NCBI GenBank assembly: GCA_011799875.1
Contig: CM022303.1
Location: forward strand, 544,699,632 to 544,763,631
DNA: 64,000 bases
Reading direction: 5' to 3'
DNA from: Thinopyrum elongatum
Taxonomy: Eukaryota > Streptophyta > Magnoliopsida > Poales > Poaceae
Shown here: one piece after another, positions 23,354-34,951 of the stretch
Layout: every line of letters begins with the position of its first letter
Numbering within the stretch: the first letter of the stretch is position 1
Made by a program: the position numbers and the translations under genes
The notes under the pieces: model-generated
The model's database searches: none
What the model was told of the DNA's origin: nothing
Seen by the model: the letters and a program-made list of their open reading frames with translations, nothing else

Positions 23354-24848
23354 CATTATCAGTCAACAGGGCATTGACTGGGTCAATCTAACGTGTGGGT
23401 CCCACCTGTCAGTGTCTGTTCAGGTTAATTAGGGTTTAACTAATCTAATTACTGTTTAATTAAACTAACTAGTTAATTAGATTAACTCAATCAGAGTTAA
23501 TTAACTTAATTAATTTACTAATTAATTAATTAATTATTAATTTTATTAATTCATTTTCATTTACTTTTTAATTACATTTTTATTTTCATTAAACGTTTTA
23601 AGGGCGTGGGGCCCCATCTGTCATAGGGCCAGGGGGCATCGTGCCCCACCTGGCAGTGGCACTGGGCCACTCCTGGGCGTCAACGCGCGCGCGCGTGCAC
23701 AGCAAGCGGCGACGCGGCTATGGGCGCGTGCCGGCGCGGGGAGCGGCGAGGCGAGGGCGAGCGGCGCGCGGGTGCAGGCGGCGAGCTGGGCTCGGCGGCA
23801 GCGGGCGAGCAGCGGCGTGCGCGGGCGGCGAGCAGCACGCGGATCAGCAGCAGCGCAGGCAGCGGCGCAGGACAGCGGCAGCAGCAAGGCTGCACGGGCG
23901 AGGAGAGGCGCAGGCAAGCGCGGCGCGCAAGAGGAGGCTGAGGGCGGCTCGGGCTGCGGGCGAGCGAGGCGGGAGCGCGGGGCGCGCTCGGGACGACGGC
24001 GGGCGAGCACGCGCGACAAAGAGAAGGGGGGACCGGGAGGCAGAGGGGAGGCGCAACTGGCGTGGCGGCTCACCGCGATGCTGTAGGGGGGTGGCAGTGG
24101 GCTCGGGGAGGAGGACGGGGACAACGGCGGGGCAGCGATGGTCGGCGAGGTGTCGACGGGGACGAGGGCGAGGCGGCGTCGGGCGTCGCCGGGCGGGCGT
24201 CCAGATCGAGCGGGGGGGGGGGGGGAGGGGGAGAGTGAGGGGATCGGGTGGGTAGTCTAGGTTTTCGGGGAAACAGGGGAGGCCATATAGGGGAGGGGGA
24301 AAGTGGGCCGGCCTGGCAGGCCACTGGCTGGGCTGAGGCCCAGTTGGCCTGGGGGGGTTTTCTTTTTATTTTTGTTTTATTTCTTTTTGTCTTATTTTCT
24401 TTTCTGTTTTCTCTTTTAACTATGTTTTGTTAATTGTTTAGGCACTAAATGAATTTTGTAAAAAGTGTGACCTAGTTCATAAATCACAGTGCATTATACC
24501 CTATCTCCAAAAACTGGTTTGGGCAAAACATAATTTCATATTTAATTTAGATTAAATAAAAGGTTAATAAATATTGTCTTTAGTCACTGTTTGAGGATGT
24601 TTGAGTCATTTATGCAATCTCAATAAAGTTGGTTACAATTGTAGAATTGTCTCTGGAATATTTGTTATTTAATGAACATTTTAGTTTCTGCTTTGAACAA
24701 CTTTTATTTTCCACTTTTAATTTTTATTTGAAGTTTGAACTAGGAGCTGAAATGCAATATGATGCAAATGATGGTTAGGCACTATTAATCATGCTGACTT
24801 GTCATTATCAAAAGGTGATCACTATGGCTAATGACATGGGGTGTTACA
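23354..24848 (-). repeat. T1 5' LTR, proximal part (after T2 insertion)
   Basis: It begins with the second CATTA (23354-23358) and aligns with 3680-5206 of the intact LTR, except that 39 bp (3681-3719 there) are absent next to the T2 target site. It carries the GC-rich block at 23600-24350 and the TATA-like motif at 24283-24289. It ends with TGTTACA followed by the TSD TTATT. Confidence 0.92.
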
Positions 24849-24942
24849 TTATTGAAACAAAAGCTATAAAACATGATCACTACAGTAGCCTAATAATGTG
24901 AACACACAAAAACAGTAGGTTTAAATGTTGGGTTGTCTCCCA

Positions 24943-27381
24943 TCAAGCGCTTTTCTTTAATGCCTTTTTAGCTAGGCATGATGATTTTAATGATGCTCGC
25001 ATAAAAGATAAGAATTGAAACATAAAGAGAGCATCATGAATCACATGACAAGCACATTTAAGCCTAACCCACTTCCTATGCATAGGGATTTTGTGAGCAA
25101 ACAATTTATGGGAACAAGAATCAACTAGCATTGGAAGGCAAAACAAGTGCAACTTCAAAACTTTCAACACATAGAGAGGAAACTTGATATTATTGAAGGA
25201 AATATGCCCTAGAGGCAATAATAAAGTTGTTATTTTATATTTTCTTATTCATGATAAAGGTTTATTATTCATGCTAGAATTGTATTGATCGGAAACCTTA
25301 ATACATGTGTGAATACATAAACAAACACCGTGTCCCTAGTGAGCCTCTACTAAACTAGCTCGTTGATCAAAGATGGTTAAGGTTTCCTAACCATGGACAT
25401 GAGTTGTCATTTGATAACGGGATCACATCATTAGGAGAATGATGTGATGGACAAGACCCATCCGTTAGCTTAGCATAATGATCGTTCAGCTTTATTGCTA
25501 TTGCTTTCTTCATGCCAAATACATATTCCTTCGACTATGAGATTATGCAACTCCCGGATACCGGAGGAGTGCCTTGTGTGCTATCAAACGTCACAACATA
25601 ACTGGGTGATTATAAAGATGCTCTATAGGTATCTCCGAAGGTATTTGTTGAGTTGGCATAGATCGAGATTAGGATTTGTCACTTCGAGTTTCGGAGAGGT
25701 ATCTCTGGGCCCTCTCGGTAATACACATCATAAGCTTGCAAGCAAACGACTAAGGAGTTGGTCACGAGGTGATGTATTACGGAACGAGTAAAGAGACTTG
25801 CCGGTAACGAGATTGAACTAGGTATGAAGATACCGACGATCGAATCTCGGGCAAGTAACATACCGATGGACAAAGGGAATTACGTATGTTGTCATTACGG
25901 TTCGACCGATAAAGATCTTCGTAGAATATGTAGGAGCCAATATGAGCATCTAGGTTCCGCTATTGGTTATTGACCGGAGAGATGTCTCGGTCATGTCTAC
26001 ATAGTTTTCGAACCCGTAGGGTCCGCACGCTTAACGTTCATTGACGATATAGTATTATATGAGTTATGTGATTTGGTGACCAAATGTTGTTGTCCCGGAT
26101 GAGATCACGAACATGGCGAGGAGTCTCAAAATGGTCGAGAGGTAAAGATTGATATATAGGACGATGGTATTCGGACACCAGAAGTGTTTCGGGGGTCACC
26201 AGGTACTTATCGGGTCACCGGAAGGGGTTCCGGGCACCCCCGGCAAAAGATATGGGCCTTATGGGCCAAAAGGGGAAACACACCAGCCACAAGGGTCTGG
26301 TGCGCCCCCCATATGGGCCTCTCAAGGTGGAGAAGGAAAGGAGAAGGAGGAAAGGAAAGAAAAGGAATAGGATTCCCCCTTCCTTTCACCTCCACCCCCC
26401 CTTTTCCTTCCCCCTCCAACAAATAAGGCAGGGGGCGCGCCACTTGGGAGGACCCCAAGTAGGATTCGGCCTACTTGGGGCGCCCTCCTGGCTGCTCCCT
26501 CCTCCCCTCCACCTATACATATGTGGGAGGGGGGCGCCTAGCACACCTAGACAATTGTTTAGCCGTGTGCGGCGCGAGAGATCACTTCACCATCACCGTC
26601 ACCACGCCGTCGTGCTGACGGAACTCATCTACTACCTCGACATCTTGCTAGATCAAGAAGGCGAGGGACGTCACCGAGCTGAACGTGTGCAGAACGCGGA
26701 GGTGTTGTATGTTCGGTACTTGATCGGTTGGAGCGCAAAGAAGTTCGACTACATCAACCGCGTTGTTAAACGCTTCCGCTTACGGTCTACGAGGGTACGT
26801 AGACACACTCTCCCCCTCGTTTCTATGCATCTCCATGGATAGATCTTTGCGTGTGCGTAGAAGTTTTTTTGTTTTCCATGCAACGATTCCCAACAATTAT
26901 TGCAATACCTACAAGCATGTGTTCCTCTCTCATAATAATTTTCAGTAGCATCATGAATGAATTCAACAATATAGCTATCACATAAAGCATTCTTTTCATG
27001 ATCCACAAGCATAGAAATTTTATTACTCTCCACATAAGCAAATTTATTCTCATCAATAGTAGCGGGAGCAAACTCAACAAAATGGCTATCATGTGGTTGG
27101 AAATTAAAATCATGATGACAAGTTTCATGGATATCATTACTCTTTATAGCATACATTTCATAACCATAATCATCATAAATAGGAGGCATGCTTTCATCAT
27201 AGTAAATATTCTCATCAAAACTTGGGGGACTAAAAATATCATCTTCATCAAACATAGCATCCCAAAGCTTATGGCTTTGCATATCATTAGCATCATGGAT
27301 ATTCAAAGAATTCATACTAACAACATTGCAATCATGCTCATCATTTATGCCAAACATTTTATTGAATTCTTCTTCTATCAA
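24943..27381 (-). pseudogene. S-type ORF of S1, split by the solo LTR
   Basis: The N-terminal part (27381 down to 26896) reads as an acidic, Asn/Asp-rich protein with LVDHEKNALCDSYIVEF and NYYERG. After the solo LTR (25193 down to 24943) the C-terminal part continues with hydrophobic sequence and HKIPMHRKWVRLK, then another hydrophobic stretch. The same order of motifs occurs in the intact ORF of S2 at 31325-32164. No gag or pol similarity is visible. The insertion has destroyed this copy. Function is unknown. Confidence 0.7.
25194..26895 (+). mobile_element. Solo LTR of an Angela/WIS/BARE-type Copia element
   Basis: A 1.70-kb LTR starts TGAAGGAAATATGCCC (canonical TGTTGGAAATATGCCC) and ends CGATTCCCAACA. 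It is flanked by a perfect TSD ATTAT at 25189-25193 and 26896-26900. No PBS, coding region or second LTR is present. This is the usual trace of recombination between the two LTRs of a full element. Confidence 0.93.
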
Positions 27382-27558
27382 TTGAGCACAATTTCACTTT
27401 CCATCATTTTCACGAAAGACATTATAAAGATGTATAATATGATGCAACCTCAATTCCATTTTTTTGTAGTTTTGTTTTTATAAACCAAACTAGTGATAAA
27501 ACAAGAAACTAAAAGATTCAATTGCAAGATCTAAAGATATACCTTCAAGCACTCACCT

Positions 27559-27575
27559 CTCCGGCAACGGCGCCA
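27559..27575 (-). other. S1 primer-binding site (tRNA-Asp type)
   Basis: The minus strand reads TGGCGCCGTTGCCGGAG. It fits the 3' end of plant tRNA-Asp (CCCCGGCAACGGCGCCA) at 16 of 17 positions. Confidence 0.8.
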
Positions 27576-27585
27576 GAAAAGAGCT

Positions 27586-29276
27586 TGATGTCTACTACAC
27601 AACTTGTTCTTGTAGACTCGTGTTGGGCCTCCAAGCGCAGAGTTTTGTAGGACAGTAGCAAATTTCCCTCAAGTGGATGACCTAAGGTTTCTCAATCTGT
27701 GGGAGGCATACGATGAAGATGGTCTCTCTCAAACAACCCTGCAACCAAATAATAAAAAGTCTCGTGTGTCCCCAACACACTAAATACAATGGTAAATTGT
27801 ATAGGTGCACTAGTTTGGCGAAGAGATGGTGATAAAAGTGTAATATGGATGGTAGAAATATATTTTTATAATCTGAATAAATAAAAACAGCAAGGTAGCA
27901 AGTGATAAAACGGACGGTATTGCAATGCTTGAAAACAAGGCCTAGGGTCCGTACTTTCGCTAGTGCAATCTCTCAACAATGCTAATCTAACTGGATCATA
28001 TAACCATCCCTCAACGTGCGATGAAGAATCACTCCAAAGTTCTTATTTAGCGGAGAACATAAGAAGAAATTGTTTATAGGGTACGAAACCACCTTAAAGC
28101 TATTCTTTCCGATCAATCCATCCTAGAGTTTGTACTAAAATAACTCCAACCTATTCTTTCCGATTGATCTAACCAATTCGTACTAAAATAACACCATATG
28201 ATACACATCAACCAACTCTAATGTCACCTAGATACTCCAATGTCACCGCGAGTATCCGTGAGTTGATTATGCGATGTGCATCAAACAATTTCAGGTTCAT
28301 AATACTCAATCCAACACAAAGAACCTCAAAGAGTGCCTCAAGATTTCTACCGGAGAAACAAAGACGAGAGCGTGCATCAACCCCTATGAATAGATTACCC
28401 CAATGTCACCTCAGGAATCCATGAGTTGAGTGCCAAAACACATATCAAGTGAATCAATATGATACCCCATTGTCACCAAGGGTATTCATAGCAAGACATA
28501 CATCAAGTGTTCTCAAATCCATAAAAGTATTCAATCCGATAAAACAAAATCTCAAAGGGAAAACTCAATTCATCACAACAAGATAGAGAGGGAGAAACAC
28601 CATATGATCCAACTATATTAACAAAGCCCGCGATACATCAAGATCGTGCCATCTCAAGAAAACAAGAGAGAGAGAGAGATTAAACACATAGCTACTGGTA
28701 CAAACCCTCAGCCCCGATGGTGGACTACTCCCTCCTCATCACGGTGGCCGCCGGGATGATGAAGATGGCCACTGGTGATGATCTCCCCCTCTGGCAGGGT
28801 GCCGAAACGGGGTCTAGATTGGTTTTTTGTGGCTACAGAGGCTTGCAGCTTCGAAAGTTCTCATATAGGGTTACCCCCGAGGGTTTTGGAATATTTGGGA
28901 ATTTATAGGGCGAAGAGGCTGTGCGGGAGGCCACCGAGGTGGGCACAACCCACCTGGGCATGCCTGGGTCCCCAGGCGCACCCTGGTGGGTTGTGCTCCC
29001 CTCGGAGCTCCCCTCTAGTACTTCTTTGGCCCACCGGGTGTCTTCTGGTCCAGAAAAAATCTCCAAAAAGTTTCGCTGCGTTTGGACTCTGTTTGGTATT
29101 GATTTTCTGCGATGTAAAAAACAAGCAAAAAAATAGCAACTGGCACTGGGCACTATGCCAATAGGTTAGTCCCAAAAAATGATATAAAGTTGCTATAAAT
29201 GATTGTAAAACATCTAAGAATGTTAATATAATAGCATGAATACTTCATAAATTATAGATACGTTGGAGATGTATCA
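27586..29276 (-). repeat. S1 5' LTR
   Basis: In element sense it starts TGATACATCTCCAACG at 29276 and ends GACATCA at 27586. The left border is chosen for the TGAT/ATCA symmetry and the 10-base gap to the PBS; a CA three bases earlier is also possible. It is about 1.69 kb and contains a short AG microsatellite at about 28664-28680. The predicted TSD next to it is GCCAC (29277-29281). Confidence 0.85.
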
Positions 29277-29501
29277 GCCACCTCTAAAAACTTAAATAAA
29301 CATCCGTTTTTGTGTGCTTGGAGTGTTCATAGAGTCACAGGAGGTAGTCAATATCTTCCATGCTTGGCGGGTTATTCTCATGATGAGTGTTTATTCACTC
29401 GTCCTTGCACGAGAAGGGAGGTAATAGGGATTTCTAGTCCCGAATTCAAATCGCAACTAATTAAAAAAAACTCCCCCAAGACTGATGTCGGTATGGACGG
29501 T
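29277..29501 (+). mobile_element. F: internal fragment of a forward Gypsy element
   Basis: This fragment lies between S1 and S2. It joins in sense to 36539 once S2 is removed (GGTATGGACGGT then ACCCATGG). It is the 3' non-coding internal part of element F, whose 3' LTR is at 37258. The 5' end of F is outside the window. Confidence 0.75.
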
Positions 29502-31058
29502 TGATACGTCTCCAACGTATCTATAATTTTTGATTGTTCCATGACATTATATTAACTGTTTTGGATGTTTTATGTGCATTAATATGCTATTTTATATTAT
29601 TTTTGGGACTAACTTATTAACCTAGAGCCCAGTGCCAGTTTCTGTTTTTTCCTTGTTTTTGAGTTTTACAGAAAAGGAATATCAAACGGAGTCCAAACAG
29701 AATAAAACTTTTGCGATGATTTTTCTTGGACCAGAAGACACCAATAGACTTGGAGAGGGGGGCAGAAGAGTCCTGAGGGCTCCACAAGCCCTCAGGGCGC
29801 GCCCCTGGCTTGTTTGCCCCACGAAACTCCTCCAACCCTAATTCTTTTGCTATAAATTCCCAAATATTCCCAAATGACCAGAAGCATCCACCAAAATACT
29901 TTTCCGCCGCCGTAACCTTCTGTACCCATGAGATCCCATCTTGGGGCCTTTTCTGGCACCCTGTCGGAGGGTGATTCGATCACGGAGGGCTTCTACATCA
30001 ACTCTATTGCCCATCCGATGAAGTGTGAGTAGTTTACCACAGACCTACGGGTCCATAGCTAGTAGCTAGATGGCTTCTACTCTCTCTTTGATCTTCAATA
30101 CAATGTTCTCCTCGATGTTCTTGGAGTTCTATCGGATGTAATATTCTTTTGCGGTGTATTTGTCGAGATCCGATGAATTGTGGATTTATGATTAGATTAT
30201 CTATGAATATTATTTGAATCTTCTCTGAATTCTTATATGCATGATTTGATATCTTTGTATTTCTCTTCGAATTATCGGTTTGGTTTGGCCAACTAGATTG
30301 GTTCTTCTTGCAATGGGAGAGGTGCTTAGTTTTGGGTTCAATCTTGCGGTGTCCTCACCCAGTGACAAAGTAGGGGTAGCGAGGCACGTATTGTATTGTT
30401 GCCATCAAGGGTAAAAAGATGGGGTTTTCATCATATTGCTTGAGTTTATCCCTCTACATCATGTCATCTTACTTAAGGCGTTACTCCGTTCTTATGAACT
30501 TAATACTCTAGATGCATGCTGGATAGCAGTCGATGTGTGGAGTAATAGTAGTAGATGCACGCAGGAGTCGGTCTACTTGACACGGACGTGATGCCTATAT
30601 TCATTGGATATCATCATAACTTTGCACTTTTCTATCGATTGTTCGACTGTAATTTGTTCACCCACCATATGCTTTCTTTCAAGAGAGAAGCCTCTAGTGA
30701 AACCTATGGTCCTTGGGTCTATTTTCCATCATATATTTTCAGATCTATAAACCAAAAAACCCAAAAATACCTTGCTGCAATTTATTTACTTTTATTTTGT
30801 TTTACGTTTTAGTAATCTTTTATATCTATCTCTATCAGATCTCATCCTTGCAAGTGACCGTGAAGGGATTGACAACCCCTTTATCGCATTGGGTGCAAGT
30901 GTTTGATTGTTTGTGCAGGTGCATAGATTGGAGACTTGCGTGTACCTCCTACTGGATTGATACCTTGGTTCTCAAACTGAGGGAAATACTTATCTCTACT
31001 TTGCTGCATCACCCTTTCCTCTTCAAGGGAAAAACCAACGCAAGCTCAAGAAGTAGCA
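29502..31058 (+). repeat. S2 5' LTR
   Basis: It is defined by identity with 34952-36533 up to ...CAAGAAGTAGCA, where the two copies diverge. No coding capacity. Confidence 0.92.
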
Positions 31059-31069
31059 GGAAGAATTTC

Positions 31070-31086
31070 TGGCGCCATTGCCGGGG
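31070..31086 (+). other. S2 primer-binding site (tRNA-Asp type)
   Basis: TGGCGCCATTGCCGGGG matches the complement of plant tRNA-Asp with one mismatch, 11 bases after the LTR end. Confidence 0.85.
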
Positions 31087-31324
31087 AGGTTCTACTTCAA
31101 GCCTACCAAGTACCCACCATGAACTCTCATCTCTTGCATTACATTATTTGCCATTTGCCTCTTGTTTTCCTCTCCCCCACTTCTAAAATGTTTTCAGAAA
31201 AACACAAAAAGATTTGCCTTTTTATTTGCCTTCTTTTCGTTTGCCTTTTATGTCTTACTTGGTTTGTTTGCTTGTTCGCTTGGAATAATTGTGTATTTAT
31301 TGAAAATCAGAAAGCAAAAAGTTT

Positions 31325-32164
31325 ATGGATCCTCATCCACTTGCTAATCTTTTTAAGAGATCCAATTATGATGAACCAATTGCTAGTGAGTTGAGTGCAC
31401 TACATTATCTTTATGAAGTTTTGCTTGACATTCATGAATCTGAAAATTGTGATGAAAATTATGAAGTGATTCACGATAACTCCTTGAATGAAAAGCATGA
31501 TTGCAATGATGTTATTATAAATTCTATTAATGTTAATTGTGCTAATAATATGCAAAACCCCAAGCTTGGGAATGCTAATTTTGCTATGTCCACTACTTAT
31601 TGCAATGATCATGATTGGGGTGATAATGCTTCTTATGATCTTGAAAATTTATTTAAGCCTCATGATAATAATGTTTGCAATAATATTGAAAGTGGGTTTG
31701 GGAGAGTGTCAACTCTATGTAATAATGATCCCACTACTTTGGAGTATGATCAATCTTATGAAATTTTTAATAAAAGTGGGCTTGGAGAAGTCATGACTTT
31801 ATTTAATGATAATCCCACTATTTTGGAAGAGTGTCAACTTTGCATGCATGTGGATCATGAAGAGAATATTTTATGTGATAGTTATATTATTGAATTTGAT
31901 TATGATCCTACATGTAATTATTATGAGAGAGGAAAATATGGTTGTAGAAATTTTCATGTTACTAAATTACCTCTCGTTATGTTGAGATTGCTATTGTTTC
32001 TTTCTTCTTCCTTGCATATGCTAGTTTTTGCTTGTCTTGATAGATATTTTCCCTATAAAATTCCTATGCATAGGAAGTATGTTAGACTTAAAGTTGATTT
32101 TCACATGCTATATTATGCTCTCTTTGTGCTTCAATTTTTTTGTCTTTCATGTGAGCATCATTAA
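31325..32164 (+). CDS. Uncharacterised 279-residue ORF of S2 (S-type ORF)
   Basis: This intact frame starts at ATG 31325, about 240 bp after the PBS. Residues 1-200 are acidic and rich in Asn, Asp and Glu, with a duplicated unit at about 124-141 and 152-169 (SGFGRVSTLCNNDPTTLE and SGLGEVMTLFNDNPTILE). VDHEENILCDSYIIEF lies near 176 and NYYERG near 198. Residues about 214-238 are strongly hydrophobic (RLLLFLSSSLHMLVFACL). The basic segment KIPMHRKYVRLK (245-256) follows, then a second hydrophobic stretch (258-275). The layout suggests a membrane-associated protein, but this is inference. The same motifs in the same order occur in S1 despite divergence. There is no similarity to gag, pol or known env that I can recognise. 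It is the only long frame of the element. Confidence 0.65.
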   Translation: MDPHPLANLFKRSNYDEPIASELSALHYLYEVLLDIHESENCDENYEVIHDNSLNEKHDCNDVIINSINVNCANNMQNPKLGNANFAMSTTYCNDHDWGDNASYDLENLFKPHDNNVCNNIESGFGRVSTLCNNDPTTLEYDQSYEIFNKSGLGEVMTLFNDNPTILEECQLCMHVDHEENILCDSYIIEFDYDPTCNYYERGKYGCRNFHVTKLPLVMLRLLLFLSSSLHMLVFACLDRYFPYKIPMHRKYVRLKVDFHMLYYALFVLQFFCLSCEHH

Positions 32165-34936
32165 AATTATCAACGCCTAGCTAAAAGGCTTTAAAGAAAA
32201 GCGCTTGTTGGGAGACAACCCAGTATTTTTCTTTTCTGTTTTTATGAAAATACACATTATTACCTCTGTAGTAATTGTGTTTTTGTGTTTTAATTAGTGT
32301 TTGAGCCAAGAAAGACCTTTGGGATGGTCTACGGTGATAGTTGATTTGATTTTGCTGAAAAACACAAAATTTTGCGTCCAGTAACAGAATTTTAAAAATT
32401 CACACAAGCAACGAAAAATTCTAATTTTATTACACAAGCTTGATATACAAATTTCCCAGGTTTTACTAATTGTACAGAATTTTTGGAGATACAGAAGTAT
32501 GACTACAATTCAGATCTTCGGAGACTGTTCTGTTTTTGACAAATTCTGTTTTCTATGTGTTGTTTGCTTATTTTGATGAATCTATGGGTAGTATCGGGGG
32601 GTATGAACCATGGATAAGTTGGAATACAGTAGATATTACACCAATATAAATAAATAATGAGTTCACAACAGTACCTAAAGTGGTGATTTTTTTATTATAC
32701 TAACGGATCTTATGAGATTTTCTGTTGAGTTTTGTGTTGTGAAGTTTTCAAGTTTTGGGTAAAGATTTGATGGACAACGGAATAAGGAGTGGCAAGAACC
32801 TAAGCTTGGGGATGCCCAAGGCACCCCAAGGTAATATTCAAGTACAACCAAGCATCTAAGCTTGGGGATGCCCCGGATGGCATCCCCTCTTTCTTCTTCA
32901 ATCCATCGGTAAATTTAGTTGAGGCTATATTTGTATTCACCACATGATATGTGTTTTGCTTGGAGCGTCTTGTATGATATGAGTCTTTGCTTTTTAGTTT
33001 GTCACAATCATCCTTTCTGTACATACCTTTTTAGAGGGACACGCATGAATCGTGATTTATTAGAATACTCTATGTGCTTCACTTATATCTTTTGAGCTAG
33101 GCAATTTGCTCTAGTGCTTCACTTATATCTTTTTAGAGCACGGCGGTGGCTTAATTTTATAGAAATTGTTGAACTCTCATGCTTCACTTATATTATTTTG
33201 AGAGTCTCTAAACAGCATGGTAATTTGCTTAGGTTATGAATTTAGTCCTAATATGATGGGCGTCCAAGAGGGATATAATAAAAACTTTTATATAAAGAGC
33301 GTTGAATACTATGAGAAGTTTGATTCCTTGCATTTGTTTTGAGATATAAAGATGGTGATATTACAGTCATGCTAGTGAGTAATTGTGGATTGGTAGAAAT
33401 ACTTGTTTTAAAGTTTGTGATTCCCGTAGCATGCACGTATGGTGAACCGTTATGTGATGAAGTCGGAGCATGATTTATTTATTGATTGTCTTCCTTATGA
33501 GTGGCGGTCAGGGACGAGCGATGGTCTTTTCCTACCAATCTATCCCCCTAGGAGCATGCGTGTAGTACTTTGTTTCGATAGATAATAAATTTTTGCAATA
33601 AGTATGTGAGTTCTTTATGACTAATGTCGAGTCCATGGATTATACGCACTCTCATCCTTCCACCATTGCTAGCCTCTCTAGTACCGCGCAAATCTCGCTG
33701 GTGCATTAAACCCATCATATACCTTCCTCAAAACAGCCACCATACCTACCTATTATGGCATTTCCATAGCCATTCCGAGATATATTGCCATGCAACTTCC
33801 ACCGTTCCGTTTATTATGACACGCTTCATCATTGTCATATTGCTTTGCATGATCATGTAGTTGGCATAGTATTTGTGGCAAGGCCACCGTTCATATTTTT
33901 CATACATGTCACTCTTGATCATCGCACATCCCGGTACACCACCGGAGGCATTCATATAGATTCATATTTTGTTCTAGAATCGAGGTGTAATTCTTGAGTT
34001 ATAAGTAAATAAAAGTGTGATGACCATCATTATTAGAGCATTGTCCCATGTGAGGAAAGGATGATGGAAGCTATGATTCCCTCACAAGTTGGGATGAGGC
34101 TCCGGACTTTAAAAAAAATAAAAGAGGCCAAAAGAAGCCCAAACAAAAAAATGAGAGAAAAGAGAGAAGGGACAATGCTACTATCCTTTTACCACACTTG
34201 TGCTTCAAAGTAGCACCATGATCTTCATGGTAGAGAGTCTCCTATGTTGTCACTTTCATATACTAGTGGGAATCTTTCATTATAGAACTTGGCTTGTATA
34301 TTCCAATGATGGGCTTCCTCAAATTGCAATAGGTCTTCGTGAGCAAGCGAGTTGGATGCACACCCACTTAGTTTCTTTTTGAGCTTTCATATACTTATAG
34401 CTCTAGTGCATCCGTTGCATGGCAATCCCTACTCACTCACATTGATATCTATTGATGGGCATCTCCATAGCCCGTTAATACGCCTAGTTGATGTGAGACT
34501 TTCTCCTTCTTTTTGCCTTCTCCACAACCACCATATTCTATTCCACCTATAGTGCTATATCCATGGCTCACGCTCATGTATTGCGTGAAAGTTGAAAAAA
34601 ATTGAGAACATCAAAAGTATGAAACAATTGCTTGGCTTGTCATCGGGGTTGTGCATGATTTAATACTTTGTGTGATGAAGATGGAGCATAGCCAGACTAT
34701 ATGATTTTGTAGGGATAGCTTTCTTTGGCCATGTTATTTTGAGAAGACACGATTGCTTTATTAGTATGCTTGAAGTATTATTGTTTTTATGTCAATATTA
34801 AACTTTTGTTTTGAATCTTATGGATCTGAATATTCATGACACAATAAAGAAAATTACATGGATAAATATGTTAGGTAGCATTCCACATCAAAAATTCTGT
34901 TTTTATCATTTACCTACTCGAGGACGAGTAGGAATT
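32165..34936 (+). other. S2 non-coding internal region
   Basis: This is 2.8 kb of AT-rich sequence without a supported gene. It includes two internal copies of the PPT motif (32802-32816 and 32858-32872), repeats of CTTCACTTATATCTTTT near 33080-33130, and purine-rich stretches near 34110-34170. It may hold packaging or RNA-structure signals. Confidence 0.55.
32802..32872 (+). repeat. Two internal PPT-like motifs of S2
   Basis: AAGCTTGGGGATGCC occurs at 32802-32816 and 32858-32872. It is the same as the terminal PPT AAGCTTGGGGATGC at 34937-34950. Confidence 0.75.
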
Positions 34937-34950
34937 AAGCTTGGGGATGC
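34937..34950 (+). other. S2 polypurine tract
   Basis: AAGCTTGGGGATGC lies one base before the 3' LTR TGATACG. Confidence 0.85.
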
Positions 34951-34951
34951 T

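Larger units (their letters stand above)
1326..24848 (-). mobile_element. T1: reverse Tekay-type Gypsy element, interrupted by T2
   Basis: This is a complete LTR retrotransposon on the minus strand. Its 3' LTR is 1326-5206, its internal region 5207-8782, and its 5' LTR 8783-24848, which is split by T2. The LTRs start TGTAACACC and end GGGGGCGCCACA in element sense. The PBS fits initiator tRNA-Met, a short PPT precedes the 3' LTR, and the TSD is TTATT. The pol order is protease, RT, RNase H, integrase and a chromodomain-like tail, which is the Tekay/chromovirus layout. The internal region is only 3.6 kb because gag and the start of protease are missing, so the element cannot act alone. The two LTRs differ by about 3-4% in the parts compared by eye. 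Confidence 0.92.
24849..27585 (-). mobile_element. S1 internal region, 5' part, with a solo LTR inserted
   Basis: This is the internal sequence of S1 read on the minus strand, between its PBS (27559-27575) and the T1 insertion. It contains the short S-type ORF and the block around GGGAGACAACCC, also seen at about 32210 in S2. A solo Copia LTR splits it at 25194-26895. TTATT at 24849-24853 is the right TSD of T1. Confidence 0.85.

Noticed and set aside
24200..24216. G-run near 24212 and T-run and G-run near 56066 and 56721 as functional elements
   Set aside because: Simple homopolymers inside LTRs, prone to length error in sequencing; no partner motif seen.
26252..26842. 196-codon frame on the plus strand
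   Set aside because: It lies wholly inside the solo LTR and its equivalents in other LTRs are not conserved as a frame.
27998..27998. tRNA gene suspected from tRNA-like text near PBS sites
   Set aside because: Only 13-18 bases complementary to tRNA 3' ends are present, always beside LTR ends. No cloverleaf or A/B boxes found.
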